Notes: generated by a model not told the origin, from the sequence alone. Shown: positions 7,747-17,462, counted from the stretch's first letter. The stretch: DNA of 64,000 bases from Haloactinomyces albus (GCF_031458135.1 NZ_JAVDXW010000001.1:558001-622000), one strand, 5' to 3'. Made by a program: numbers and translations.

Positions 7747-8742
7747 TCAGGCGCTGATCGCCGTGTCCCGGTCGAGAGCTTCGCTGCCCTCCTCCGAGTT
7801 CACCGACTCGTCGGCGGGATCGGACTCGCGTTGCTTGGGCACCGCGAGCTGTCGATCCGCATCGGCGGACCGATTCCTTCCCCTGTGGACATGTGCGGCC
7901 ACGTACTCATCGGCTTCTTCGGCCTCGATTCCCGCGACCGAAGCGGCCAGCAACGGTTCCGCCTCACTCAGCGCGTGTTGGGCCGACCGCACCTGCTCGG
8001 CCACATCCCGGCGCACCTCGCGCATGGCTTCGACCTGTTCGGTGGCTCGCCGGGTACGGCGCTCGGCTTCCGCGGCTGCCTCACGGACCCGACGCTCGGC
8101 CTCCTCCCGGCTGGACCGGTCACGCTCGGCGAGGGTCCGCATCGCCTCCGTGCGCCGGGCAGCCATCGAGGTCTCGAAGTCCTGCTCGATCTGATTGCGT
8201 CGCTGCTCGGCCTCGAGGTCGAGTTTGCGGCGTCGCTGCTCGGCCTCGCGCGACATCCGCTCGATTTCCTGGCGCGTCTGCTCCAGCGACTCCCTACGCT
8301 GCGACTCGCTCTGCTGTCGCCATTCGTCGGCCTCGGAGACCAGGCGCTCGTAACGACTCCGCAGGTCCGAGGCCGCCTGTTCCGAGCGGGACCATTCGTG
8401 TTCGGCGGTCGCACGAGCGGAGGAGATGAGCTCCTCGGCCTCGTCGTTGGCCAGCCGGACCATTCGCCGCAGCCTGTCCGACAGCGCTGCCTCGTCGATC
8501 GGTGTCCGGCACACATCGTCAAGCTGCTTGCGCAGGGAGGCGACCTCCTCCCTGGCCTGCTCCAGTTCGGCGTTGAGGTTGGCAACCTGGCTCAATGCCG
8601 AGTCGCGGTCCTCGGTGAGGACGCGGAGTTCATTGTCCGTCTGCTGGATGTAGAACTGAACCTGCGATCGCCGGAATCCACGCCAAACGACGTCGAAATC
8701 CGACTTCAACGGCACGAGTTCCCTGTCTTCGTTGTGCCCCAC
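7747..8742 (-). CDS. DivIVA-like long coiled-coil protein
   Basis: A 331-residue protein whose first 25 residues (LVPLKSDFDVVWRGFRRSQVQFYI) resemble the DivIVA N-terminal membrane-curvature region. The rest is highly charged heptad sequence, almost continuous from residue 30 to 270, rich in Arg, Glu and Gln. The C-terminal tail is acidic and disordered. Related proteins (Wag31, FilP/Scy-like) scaffold polar growth or division; that role is inferred. GTG 8742 is the most plausible start because it puts the DivIVA-like segment at the N-terminus. A TTG at 8808 is in frame. Confidence 0.6.
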   Translation of the reverse strand: MGHNEDRELVPLKSDFDVVWRGFRRSQVQFYIQQTDNELRVLTEDRDSALSQVANLNAELEQAREEVASLRKQLDDVCRTPIDEAALSDRLRRMVRLANDEAEELISSARATAEHEWSRSEQAASDLRSRYERLVSEADEWRQQSESQRRESLEQTRQEIERMSREAEQRRRKLDLEAEQRRNQIEQDFETSMAARRTEAMRTLAERDRSSREEAERRVREAAAEAERRTRRATEQVEAMREVRRDVAEQVRSAQHALSEAEPLLAASVAGIEAEEADEYVAAHVHRGRNRSADADRQLAVPKQRESDPADESVNSEEGSEALDRDTAISA

Positions 8743-9015
8743 GGTCTCACCCCACTCATGTTGATCATGTTCGAACTGTTGGGAGCGAGCCACGCCCCGA
8801 CGCGGCAATTTCCGTTGTACACCCTGAAAAGCGCCCTGCGATGTGCTCCACCGGACTGAACCTGTCCTGGCTGCACGGTCACGAGCAAGTGGCGTTTGGC
8901 GGATCGCTGGCGGTTATTGTCGCCCACACCACACGACAGATCAACGGCCCGGCAGCAAAAGAATCAGCGGCGATCGAGTATCCACGAAGGAACACCGATA
9001 CCGCCATGAAATGAC

Positions 9016-9618
9016 TCAGCTTTGACCGGAATGTCCTAATGCGCGACGGAAAATCGTTTCGATCTCATCTCGTTCCGGCAGCGGATCACGAACGACACCT
9101 TGCAGCAGCAGTCCGCAGAAGACCGCGGAAAGCATCCGGCCGGTGACCGGATCGGTATAGGAGGTGAACAGGTCCCGCAGGGCCTCGTCCCACTCGGTGC
9201 TGGCGTGCTGCAGGGCCGGACGATGCAGCGCCGCCACGTACAGCTCGTGTTCCACCACGGTGCGTTCCCGCTCGGGGCCGAGGAACTCCAGGACCAGATC
9301 AGTCAGCGCGGTCGCCAGGTCCTGCTCGTCGGGCAACTTCTCCGCCCACTCGCGCAACTGGGCCACGTTCTCCTGCGCAGCCTGTTCCAGGGCGACCGCA
9401 AGCAGATCGTCGAGCGTGGCGAAGTGGTAGGTCGTCGACCCCAGCGGGACGCTCGCGGCGGCGGCCACGGCGCGGTGCGTCACCTTGTCGACACCGCGTT
9501 CGGCAACGACGGTAATGGCCGCACGGGCTATGCGTTCACGTCGCTGTGGATCCTTGCGCAAGGACGAGGCGTACTTGCGGCGAACCGCATGTTGCGCGTC
9601 CGAATCCGTGGTCGTCAT
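9016..9618 (-). CDS. TetR-family regulator (BetI-like by context)
   Basis: A 200-residue TetR protein. The helix-turn-helix occupies about residues 28-70 (RIARAAITVVAERGVDKVTHRAVAAAASVPLGSTTYHF), followed by an all-helical ligand domain. It is divergent from the betaine-aldehyde dehydrogenase/choline oxidase operon, with an 18-base palindrome in the shared 302-base gap. A choline-responsive repressor like BetI is therefore the simplest reading; the ligand is not demonstrated by sequence. The start is ATG 9618, with GGGAGG 12 bases upstream. Confidence 0.7.
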   Translation of the reverse strand: MTTTDSDAQHAVRRKYASSLRKDPQRRERIARAAITVVAERGVDKVTHRAVAAAASVPLGSTTYHFATLDDLLAVALEQAAQENVAQLREWAEKLPDEQDLATALTDLVLEFLGPERERTVVEHELYVAALHRPALQHASTEWDEALRDLFTSYTDPVTGRMLSAVFCGLLLQGVVRDPLPERDEIETIFRRALGHSGQS

Positions 9619-9806
9619 CGCGTGTCGTGAACCTCCCGCCGAACCTACGGTACCCACGCTCGCCCGGTTGAGACGGATAGCAGCACGGGAACCTCTCACA
9701 GATTGCCACGAAACTCCCACCCGATGGTGTGTTCCAGTTCATTCTTGAGGCATTTAACCTGGTCACAGCGACAAAAAGACTCGTGATGTGCAGTACCGAC
9801 CCCTTT

Positions 9807-9824
9807 GATGTACATTTGTACATC
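9807..9824. promoter_or_regulatory. Palindromic operator candidate GATGTACA-TT-TGTACATC
   Basis: Perfect 8-base arms around TT, 97 bases before the dehydrogenase start and 189 bases before the divergent TetR start. It is the clearest symmetric element in the 302-base gap (9619-9920) and AT-rich against its surroundings. It is probably the binding site of the adjacent TetR protein. No other gene is seen in the gap. Confidence 0.6.
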
Positions 9825-9920
9825 GCAGGTGCTTCGGTTTTCGAGGGACCGAGCGCATCAGGGCTCGCACCTCGATACCGACACCACACGTCGGGAAACA
9901 CCATCACCGAGGAAGCCACC

Positions 9921-11453
9921 ATGCCGCATACTGAAATGCCTTCGGACGGCGCCGAGCACAGGAGTCCGGCCTCGTCGGAGGCGGGGAACACCCTGTTCAT
10001 CGACGGCGCGTGGGGACCGGCCGAGTCCGGCAACACCCGCACGATCCGCTGCCCCGCCGACGGAAACGCCGTGGCCACGGTCGCCGAGGGCGGACGCACC
10101 GACACCGAGCGCGCCATCGCGGCCGCACGCCGCGTCTTCGACGAGGGCACATGGGCGAGCGGTTCGCCCTGGGAGCGCGGTGACCTGCTGCTGCGCGTCA
10201 GCGACATCCTCGTCCGCGACAGAGCGAAGTTCGCCAGAGCGGAGTCACTGGACACCGGCAAGCGGCTGGTCGAAAGCGGCTACGACATGGACGACATCGC
10301 CGCATGCTTCCGGTACTTCGGCAAGATCGCCGGTACCGATCCCGGCCATGTCGTCGACACCGGCTCGCCGGACACGATCAGCCGAGTCAGTTACGAGCCG
10401 GTCGGCGTGTGCGGACTCATCACACCGTGGAACTTCCCGCTGCTGCAGGTGGCCTGGAAGGTCGCCCCGGCCATCGCCGCGGGCAACACCTTCGTACTCA
10501 AACCCAGCGAACTCACGCCGAGCACGGCCGTCCTGCTGATGGAGGCACTCACCGAGGCCGGCCTGCCCGCAGGCGTGGGCAATCTCGTACTCGGCCCCGG
10601 CAAGGAAACCGGCGCCGTCCTCGCCGAGCATCCCGACGTCGATCTCGTGTCGTTCACCGGTGGCCTGCACACTGGACGTACCATCGCCGCCGCCGCCGCG
10701 GGAACGGTCAAGAAGGTGGCCTTGGAACTCGGCGGGAAGAACCCGAACGTCGTCTTCGCCGACGCCGACTTCGACACCGCCGTCGACTACGCACTGACCG
10801 CGATCTTCCTGCACTCCGGTCAGGTCTGCTCCGCAGGGGCGCGCCTGGTCGTGCAGGACGAACTGCACGACGCACTGGTCGACGAGATCGTCCGCCGCGT
10901 CGAGCTGATCCGACTGGGAGGCCCCTTCGAGGAGGAGGCCGAGACGGGGCCGCTGATCTCGGCCGAACACCGCAGCAAGATCGAGGCCTATGTCGCCAAG
11001 GCCATCGACGAGGGAGCCGTCCTGCGCACCGGTGGCCGCCGCCCCGAAAGCGAGCAGTTCTCGAACGGCTACTACTACCTTCCGACCGTTCTCGACGAGG
11101 TCCGGCAAGGGTCCTACGCCGTGGACGAGGAGTCCTTCGGCCCCGTACTCACCGTGGAGCGCTTCACCGACGAGGACGACGCGGTGCGCATCGCCAACGA
11201 CACGCACTACGGCCTTTCCGCCGGGGTCTTCACCTCCGACGCGGGCAAGGCACAGCGCGTCGCGGGCAGGTTGCGCCACGGCACGGTGTGGATCAACGAC
11301 TTCCACCCCTACCTGCCGCAGGCGGAATGGGGCGGTTTCAAGCAATCCGGTATCGGACGGGAACTGGGCCCCGGCGGTCTCGGCGAGTACCAGGAGGCCA
11401 AACACATCTATCAGAACCTCCGGCCGGGGCCTCAGTACTGGTTCTCCGAGTAA
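9921..11453 (+). CDS. betB: Betaine-aldehyde dehydrogenase (NAD-dependent ALDH)
   Basis: A 510-residue aldehyde dehydrogenase. The signature motifs are present: the Rossmann segment VSFTGGLHTGRTI, the general base in LELGGKNPNV, and the catalytic cysteine in FLHSGQVCSAG. Together with PWNFPLLQVAWKVAPA these place it in the betaine-aldehyde/aminoaldehyde subgroup, oxidising betaine aldehyde to glycine betaine in the cytoplasm. The start is ATG 9921 after GAGGAAG. It is followed 79 bases later by the choline oxidase gene, in one operon under the presumed TetR operator. Confidence 0.85.
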   Translation: MPHTEMPSDGAEHRSPASSEAGNTLFIDGAWGPAESGNTRTIRCPADGNAVATVAEGGRTDTERAIAAARRVFDEGTWASGSPWERGDLLLRVSDILVRDRAKFARAESLDTGKRLVESGYDMDDIAACFRYFGKIAGTDPGHVVDTGSPDTISRVSYEPVGVCGLITPWNFPLLQVAWKVAPAIAAGNTFVLKPSELTPSTAVLLMEALTEAGLPAGVGNLVLGPGKETGAVLAEHPDVDLVSFTGGLHTGRTIAAAAAGTVKKVALELGGKNPNVVFADADFDTAVDYALTAIFLHSGQVCSAGARLVVQDELHDALVDEIVRRVELIRLGGPFEEEAETGPLISAEHRSKIEAYVAKAIDEGAVLRTGGRRPESEQFSNGYYYLPTVLDEVRQGSYAVDEESFGPVLTVERFTDEDDAVRIANDTHYGLSAGVFTSDAGKAQRVAGRLRHGTVWINDFHPYLPQAEWGGFKQSGIGRELGPGGLGEYQEAKHIYQNLRPGPQYWFSE

Positions 11454-11532
11454 ACGGCCGCGATCCGACGCCTGCGGTTGTCGAAAAACCCGCCAGTCTG
11501 CTTTTTCCTTTCCGCGATCAGGAGAGACCACC

Positions 11533-13098
11533 ATGACCGACGAGCTCGACTCCGCCCACTTCGACTATGTCGTGGTGGGCGGGGGTAGTGCAGGAGCCGC
11601 CCTGGCGGCACGGCTGTCCGAAGACCCCGGCACCACCGTCTGCCTGCTGGAAGCGGGACCGTCCGACAAGGACAAGGACGCGGTGCTGGAACTGAACCGC
11701 TGGATGAGTCTGCTGGAATCCGGATACGACTGGGACTACCTCGTGGAGCCGCAGAAGTACGGCAACTCCTACCTGCGGCACGCTCGAGCCCGGGTCCTCG
11801 GTGGCTGTTCGTCCCACAACTCCTGCATCGCGTTCTGGGCTCCGGCCGAGGACCTCGACGAGTGGGAGTCGATGGGTCTGCCGGGGTGGGGCTCCCGCGA
11901 TATTTTCCCGCTGTACCAGCGGCTGGAGACCAACGACGGCCCCGGCGAGCACCACGGCCGTAGTGGCCCGGTCACCCTGCGCAGTGTTCCGCCGAAGGAT
12001 CCTTCCGGTGTCGCGCTGCTGCAGGCCTGCGAGCAGGCGGGCATCCCGATCACCGAGTTCAACTCGGGCAGAACCGTCACCCACGGTGCGAACTGGTTCC
12101 AGATCAACGCACGTGCGGACGGCACCCGTTCCTCGTCGTCGGTGTCCTATCTGCACCCCGTCATGGGCAAGCGGCCGAACCTGGAGGTGCGCACCGACGC
12201 GCGTGCCAAGAAGGTACTCTTCGACGGCAAGCGGGCGACCGGTGTGGAGTACCTGGATCCCGACGGACTGCACAGCAAACGGATCGGTGCCCGCCGCGAG
12301 GTCGTGCTCAGTACCGGCGCCATCGACACTCCGAAACTGCTGATGCTGTCCGGTATCGGTCCGGCCGAGCACCTCCGCGAGGTCGGTGTCGACGTGCGTG
12401 TGGACTCTCCCGGCGTCGGTTCGAACCTGCAGGACCATCCCGAAGGGGTCATCGGATGGGACGCCGCCAAGCCGATGGTCCAGGAGTCCACGCAGTGGTG
12501 GGAGATCGGCATTTTCACCACCACCGAGAAGGGGCTCGACCGTCCCGACCTGATGTTCCACTACGGTTCGGTGCCGTTCGACATGAACACGGCGCGCCAC
12601 GGATTCCCCACGACGGAGAACGGGTTCTGCCTGACTCCGAACGTCACCCGCAGCCGGTCGGTCGGCACGGTGCGGTTGCGCACCCGTGACTATCGGGACA
12701 AGCCTGCCGTCGACCCCCGTTACTTCACCGACCCGCACGACATCCGGGTCATGACCTACGGCATCAAGCTCGCCCGCGAGATCGTGGACCAGGACGCCAT
12801 GCGGGACTGGAAGGGCGCCGAGCTGCACCCCGGTCCGGATGTGCGCAGCGACGACGAAATCGCCGATTACCTGCGCAAAACCCACAACACGGTGTATCAC
12901 CCTGCGGCGTCGGTACCGATGGGAGCCGACGACGACACCGACGCACCACTGGATGCGCGCCTACGTGTGAAGGGTGTCGAGGGCCTGCGGGTGGCCGATG
13001 CCTCCGCGATGCCTTTCCTGGTGGCCGTGAATCCGAACATCACCACGATGGCCATCGGCGAAAAGTGCTCCGACATGCTCCTCGAGGACGCCCGCTGA
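11533..13098 (+). CDS. codA: Choline oxidase (GMC family)
   Basis: A 521-residue GMC flavoenzyme strongly resembling Arthrobacter globiformis choline oxidase, which oxidises choline through betaine aldehyde to glycine betaine using O2. It has the FAD loop VVVGGGSAGAA and the flavin-linking His in GGCSSHNSCIAFW (H95, equivalent to H99). The choline-site residues are also kept: H302 and E304 in LQDHPEG, H343 in FHYGS, H456 in HNTVYHP and N500 in VNPNIT. This points to an oxidase and not to the membrane dehydrogenase BetA. The start is ATG 11533 after AGGAGAG. Confidence 0.85.
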   Translation: MTDELDSAHFDYVVVGGGSAGAALAARLSEDPGTTVCLLEAGPSDKDKDAVLELNRWMSLLESGYDWDYLVEPQKYGNSYLRHARARVLGGCSSHNSCIAFWAPAEDLDEWESMGLPGWGSRDIFPLYQRLETNDGPGEHHGRSGPVTLRSVPPKDPSGVALLQACEQAGIPITEFNSGRTVTHGANWFQINARADGTRSSSSVSYLHPVMGKRPNLEVRTDARAKKVLFDGKRATGVEYLDPDGLHSKRIGARREVVLSTGAIDTPKLLMLSGIGPAEHLREVGVDVRVDSPGVGSNLQDHPEGVIGWDAAKPMVQESTQWWEIGIFTTTEKGLDRPDLMFHYGSVPFDMNTARHGFPTTENGFCLTPNVTRSRSVGTVRLRTRDYRDKPAVDPRYFTDPHDIRVMTYGIKLAREIVDQDAMRDWKGAELHPGPDVRSDDEIADYLRKTHNTVYHPAASVPMGADDDTDAPLDARLRVKGVEGLRVADASAMPFLVAVNPNITTMAIGEKCSDMLLEDAR

Positions 13099-13116
13099 CG
13101 CGCGATCCGTCCCCGG

Positions 13117-13155
13117 CGACGAGGTCCCTTCCCCGTAGTGGGAGGGACCTCGTCG
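13117..13155. terminator. Bidirectional hairpin between convergent genes
   Basis: Inverted repeat with arms CGACGAGGTCCCTTCCC and GGGAGGGACCTCGTCG (one bulged base), directly after the choline oxidase stop and before the end of the convergent WS/DGAT gene. There is no T run, so it may act as a stalling hairpin for both units. Confidence 0.6.
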
Positions 13156-13182
13156 CTTCCGTGCGGTCGATGCGGTTCGAGC

Positions 13183-14565
13183 TCAGGCCTCCGAGCCGTC
13201 GAGCTCGGCCAGAGCATGCGGTAGTGCTTCGTTGAACTTCTCGATGTCGGGCAGCGCCGCCCTGTTGGCCTGCAGTCCGACATGGACGCGATCGCGGTAC
13301 TGGGACGCAGCGATGGACAGGGCGTGTCCTGCGGCCAGCGGCACGAGCGGGTACAGCTCGCGAAGCCCGGCGCCGTCCAGCGACACCGACATGTCGGGCA
13401 ATGGCACGTTGGTGATGACGGTGTCGAACAGCAGCGGGGCACCGCGGACCGCGGTCCGGGTGGCCAGCCGGTGCAGCGCCGGGGGCACCCGATCGGCCAG
13501 CACCGGGAGAGCACCGGGCCCGCGAAGCGGTCCCGCACTCTTGTTGTCCCGCATCGAGGACCGCAATGTCTCCAGTCGCAGGCGCGGATCGGGCTCGTTC
13601 ACCGGTAGATCGCACAGGTAGCCGGAAAGCCGATTGTTCCCCGCGGGCTGCCGATCGCGGCAGCGGTGGCTGACCGGGACGAGAGCGCGCAACCGTAGCG
13701 TGTCGACGGGGTATCCGCGCGTGGTGAGCCACCGACGCAGCGCTCCGGTCACGATGGCCAGCACGATGTCGTTCGTCGTGCCGCCGTGGCGCTTGCGCAC
13801 CCGGCGGATGTCGCCCATCTCCAGTGCGAACAGTTCGATCCGTTTGCTCGCCGAACGCGGTGCCAGCAAGGGCGAGGCCGACAGCGGCACGTGGACGTTG
13901 CGGAGCACGGACCAACCGATGTTCAGTGCCTCACCGGCCTGCTGCACGGTTCGGCGGAGTTCGTCGGCGGCGGTGAGGGTGTTGCGCACCAGCCGGTCGG
14001 GCCGGGAGATCGATGTCAGCATCGAGCGGGCGAACCCCAACACACCCCGGTCGGTGCCCGTCGGATCGTACTCGTGTGTGTCGGCCACAGGTCCGAAACC
14101 ATCGAGCAGGCCGAGACCGATCTCGACCGCTCCGGCTCCGTCGGCGAGGGCGTGGTGCAGTTTCACCAGGATGGCGAATCGCCCGCCGTGCAGGCCGGTG
14201 AGCACGTGCAGCTCCCACAGCGGGCGGGTCAGATCAAGGGGTTCGGCCACCAGCTCGGAAACCAGGGTGGCCAGCTCGTCCGGGCCGCCGGGCCAGGGAA
14301 CGCCGTGATTGTGAATGTGTTCCTCGGCTCGGAAGTCGGGATCCTCCTCCCATTGTGCGGCCCCGGCGGGAAGCCAGGAGTCACCGACATGCCTGCGCAT
14401 GCGCGGCATGCGACCGATGCGTTCGGCCAGCAGGCTCTTCAACCGCCCGGGGTCGGCCTCCTCTCGGGGATCGAAGACCGCGACAGCGCCGATGTGCATC
14501 GGTGCGTCGTGCTGTTCGAGGCACAGAAATGCCGTATCCAGTGCGCCGATCTCGCGCGTTGCCAT
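13183..14565 (-). CDS. WS/DGAT wax ester synthase / diacylglycerol acyltransferase
   Basis: A 460-residue member of the WS/DGAT family, which esterifies acyl-CoA to diacylglycerol or fatty alcohols for storage lipid. The catalytic HHxxxDG is intact (KLHHALADG, His137-His138 to Gly143). The N-terminal ALDTAFLCLEQHDAPMHIGAV and the later NDIVLAIVTGALRRWL and NVPLPDMSVSLDGA segments also fit. It is soluble or peripherally membrane-bound with no signal peptide. The start is ATG 14565 after GAGGAAGG. It lies between choline oxidase and BetT on the opposite strand and so splits the betaine locus. Confidence 0.85.
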   Translation of the reverse strand: MATREIGALDTAFLCLEQHDAPMHIGAVAVFDPREEADPGRLKSLLAERIGRMPRMRRHVGDSWLPAGAAQWEEDPDFRAEEHIHNHGVPWPGGPDELATLVSELVAEPLDLTRPLWELHVLTGLHGGRFAILVKLHHALADGAGAVEIGLGLLDGFGPVADTHEYDPTGTDRGVLGFARSMLTSISRPDRLVRNTLTAADELRRTVQQAGEALNIGWSVLRNVHVPLSASPLLAPRSASKRIELFALEMGDIRRVRKRHGGTTNDIVLAIVTGALRRWLTTRGYPVDTLRLRALVPVSHRCRDRQPAGNNRLSGYLCDLPVNEPDPRLRLETLRSSMRDNKSAGPLRGPGALPVLADRVPPALHRLATRTAVRGAPLLFDTVITNVPLPDMSVSLDGAGLRELYPLVPLAAGHALSIAASQYRDRVHVGLQANRAALPDIEKFNEALPHALAELDGSEA

Positions 14566-14906
14566 CGCCCTTCCTCACCACAGGCACTCGCCGACAGTGG
14601 CGTTTTCGGAAACTTTTCCGCACATGCCGACGGACGAACTTCTCACCGCAGCGCGACTCGCCCGGACACCACAGCTCGGCAAGGTCCGGTCGGAAACACC
14701 CCGTATTCCCATGCCCCGCTACTTCACGGCCATGTTTCCCGGTTCGGGATGGTCGCCGCCGGACGAAATGCCCAAGACTCACCGGAAGGGGGACTCCTAC
14801 CCGGCAAACTTGCCTCTCGACACCCGAATGCGGTAACAGAGGTGGCTTCGCACACACGCGCCGGCGGATCCGCTGAGACGATCGAGTGGCAGAAGATGAT
14901 CTCCGC
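14566..14906. other. Intergenic stretch before the transposase remnant
   Basis: About 340 bases with no convincing gene. It carries the promoter side of the WS/DGAT gene and leads into the truncated transposase. No inverted repeat or target duplication of an IS end is apparent by eye. Confidence 0.5.
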
Positions 14907-15240
14907 TCGGTCGGGGTGCAGCGGCAGCACTCCAGCACCGCCGACCACATCGAGAACTGCCAGGCCGCGGCGTTTGCCACCTACGCCGGCTCGGCCGAGC
15001 ACGCCCTGATCGATCGGGAGCTGTATCTGCCCGAGCAGGCCTGGTGCGCCGATCCTGCGCGGTGCGAATCGGCCGGGATACCGTACGCACATGAGTTCGC
15101 CACCAAACCCGAACTGGCCCGGCAGATGATCACCCGTCCTCAGCAGGCCGGGCTGCCGCTTTCCCGGGTGACCGCCGACGAGCTCTACGGGCAAAGCCCC
15201 ACCTGCGCGACTGGCCAACGACCCGGGACATCGGCTTCGG
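14907..15240 (+). pseudogene. IS701-family transposase remnant
   Basis: Translation gives a middle piece of an IS701-type DDE transposase: SVGVQRQHSSTADHIENCQ, then HALIDRELYLPEQAW, GIPYAHEFATKPELARQMI and VTADELYGQSP. At the C run near 15197-15200 one base is missing. In the next frame the protein continues as HLRDWPTTRDIGFG before decaying. The N-terminal domain and the C-terminus are absent. The fragment is therefore dead and marks a past insertion upstream of BetT. Confidence 0.75.
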
Positions 15241-15294
15241 CCCACCAGGACTGCCCGCGGCCTCGCCGGCACATGTCCGCAACGGAGCATTCCC

Positions 15295-17328
15295 ATGAGC
15301 GATGACACACCGACCGGCCGGACAGCCGAGTCGGCGCAACAGACGAGACTGAACCGGATCGTCTTCTACGGTTCGGCCGTCGTCATCCTGGCGATCGCCC
15401 TGTGGGCGGTCGTGTCACCGACAGCGGCCGCTGAGGTCATCGGCGCAGTGGTGAGCTGGATCTCCACGTGGTTCGGGTGGTTCTACATCCTGCTCGCCAC
15501 GATCATCCTGGTGTTCGTGGTCTTCCTCGGTTCCTCCCGCTACGGGCGGACGAAGCTGGGGCCGCAGCATTCGCAGCCGGAGTTCAGCACGCTGACGTGG
15601 GCATCGATGCTGTTCGCCGCCGGCATCGGTACCGATGTCATGTTCTTCGCCGTCTCCGAGCCGGTCACGCAGTATCTTTCCCCACCGCGTGGCCCGGGGG
15701 AGACGATGGAGGCCGCCCGGCAGGCAACCGTGTGGATGCTGTTTCACTACGGCATCACCGGATGGGGGATGTATGCGCTGATGGGCATAGCGCTGGCCTT
15801 CTTCGCCTACCGGCGAGGACTGCCGCTGGCCATCCGCTCCGCCCTGTACCCCCTCTTCGGCAAACGCATCTACGGGGGGCTCGGGCACGGGGTGGATCTC
15901 GCTGCCGTGCTGGGCACCATCTTCGGCATCGCGGCCTCGCTGGGAATCGGGGTGGTCCTGCTCAGCTACGGGCTCGAATTCCTGTTCGGCATTCCCTCGG
16001 GGACAGCGTCCCAGATCGGCCTGGTGGCCGTTGCGGTGATCATGGCGACGCTGTCGGCGGTCAGCGGCGTCGACAAGGGCATCAAGCGGCTGTCCCAGCT
16101 CAACGTGCTGCTCGCGCTCGGGCTGGCCGGGTTCATCCTGGTCACCGGCAAGACCGTGTTCCTGCTCAACGCGCTGGTGCTCAACGTCGGAGTCTACGTG
16201 CGCTCCTTTCCGGGCATGACGCTGGAAACCTTCGCCTTCGACCGGCCCGTCGACTGGCTGAACGCGTGGACGCTGTTCTTCTGGGCCTGGTGGATCGCGT
16301 GGGCCTCGTTCGTCGGCCTGTTCCTGGCCCGGATCTCGCGCGGCCGGACCATTCGTCAATTCGTCACCGGGACGCTGATCATCCCCTTCCTGTACATCCT
16401 GATGTGGGGGTCGATCTTCGGCAACACCGCGCTGGACATCGTCCGCACCGGCGGAGGGAACTTCGGGCAAGTCGCTGTGAACCAGCCCGCACAGGGGTTC
16501 TACTCGCTGCTGGCGCAGTTTCCCGCCACCCCCGTCATCGCCGGGCTCGCCACGTTCGTCGGGCTGCTTTTCTACGTGACCTCGGCCGACTCGGGCGCAC
16601 TGGTGATGGGCAACCTCACGTCCCACCTGCCGACGCCGGAGCACGACGCGCGCAGCGGCGTGCGGATCTTCTGGGCGATGGCCACCGGCTTGCTCACCAT
16701 GGCGATGCTCCTCGTCGGCGGGGTGCCCGCACTGCAGAGCGCCACCATCATCATGGGGCTGCCGTTCGCCTTCGTCATGGTCCTCGTGATGGTCGGCCTG
16801 TACAGGGCACTGCGGGTGGAGGGAACCCGCGCCGACAGCCAGCGACAGAGCCTGCCCGCAGTGCTGTCCGGACGCAGCACGGCTGCGGAGGAGGGTGCCG
16901 CCGAGGGGACCTGGCGGACCCGCCTCACCCGCGCCCTGACCTTCCCCGACCGGGTCCGCACGGACGAGTTCCTCACCCGAGTGGCAGAACCCGCCCTCGA
17001 CACGGTGGCGCGGGAGATGCACGCCCAAGGAGTACAGGCACACGCGCGTCGGGAAATCGATCACGCGGGAGTCGCCTACCTCGAACTGGTGGCCGACCTC
17101 GGGGAGGAACATCCGTTCCGGTACCGGATCCGGCCCCACGAGGTCACCATGCCGACCTACGGCCCTCGTGGCAGCGAGGTCTACTACCGGCTCGAGGTAC
17201 ACCTGCAGGAGGGAGGACAGGGATACGACGTGATGGGTTACACGCACGGCCAGCTGATCGACGACGTCCTCGATCAGTACGAGGCTCACCTGGAGTTCCT
17301 GCGGCTCAACGAGACCACCGCAGGCTAG
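15295..17328 (+). CDS. betT: BCCT-family choline/betaine transporter
   Basis: A 677-residue betaine/choline/carnitine transporter with about 12 membrane helices. The family signature is WAWWIAWASFVGLFLARISR plus GRTIRQF, in which the tryptophans form the substrate box. After helix 12 (about residue 500) there is a long hydrophilic domain of some 170 residues, as in E. coli BetT, which tunes activity to osmolarity. It imports choline or betaine, matching the choline oxidase gene 2.2 kb upstream. The start is ATG 15295 after GGAG. Confidence 0.85.
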   Translation: MSDDTPTGRTAESAQQTRLNRIVFYGSAVVILAIALWAVVSPTAAAEVIGAVVSWISTWFGWFYILLATIILVFVVFLGSSRYGRTKLGPQHSQPEFSTLTWASMLFAAGIGTDVMFFAVSEPVTQYLSPPRGPGETMEAARQATVWMLFHYGITGWGMYALMGIALAFFAYRRGLPLAIRSALYPLFGKRIYGGLGHGVDLAAVLGTIFGIAASLGIGVVLLSYGLEFLFGIPSGTASQIGLVAVAVIMATLSAVSGVDKGIKRLSQLNVLLALGLAGFILVTGKTVFLLNALVLNVGVYVRSFPGMTLETFAFDRPVDWLNAWTLFFWAWWIAWASFVGLFLARISRGRTIRQFVTGTLIIPFLYILMWGSIFGNTALDIVRTGGGNFGQVAVNQPAQGFYSLLAQFPATPVIAGLATFVGLLFYVTSADSGALVMGNLTSHLPTPEHDARSGVRIFWAMATGLLTMAMLLVGGVPALQSATIIMGLPFAFVMVLVMVGLYRALRVEGTRADSQRQSLPAVLSGRSTAAEEGAAEGTWRTRLTRALTFPDRVRTDEFLTRVAEPALDTVAREMHAQGVQAHARREIDHAGVAYLELVADLGEEHPFRYRIRPHEVTMPTYGPRGSEVYYRLEVHLQEGGQGYDVMGYTHGQLIDDVLDQYEAHLEFLRLNETTAG

Positions 17329-17462
17329 GGACCCGAACCACCCGGTGGTGTCCCGGTGAAGCTCCCTGCCGTTCCGTCGATGCGGAAGACCTTCACCGCG
17401 CGGGCGGGCGCTGTTCCGCCCGAGCGGCATCCCACCGGTTGGCATTGGAGGGTCTGGCGAAC

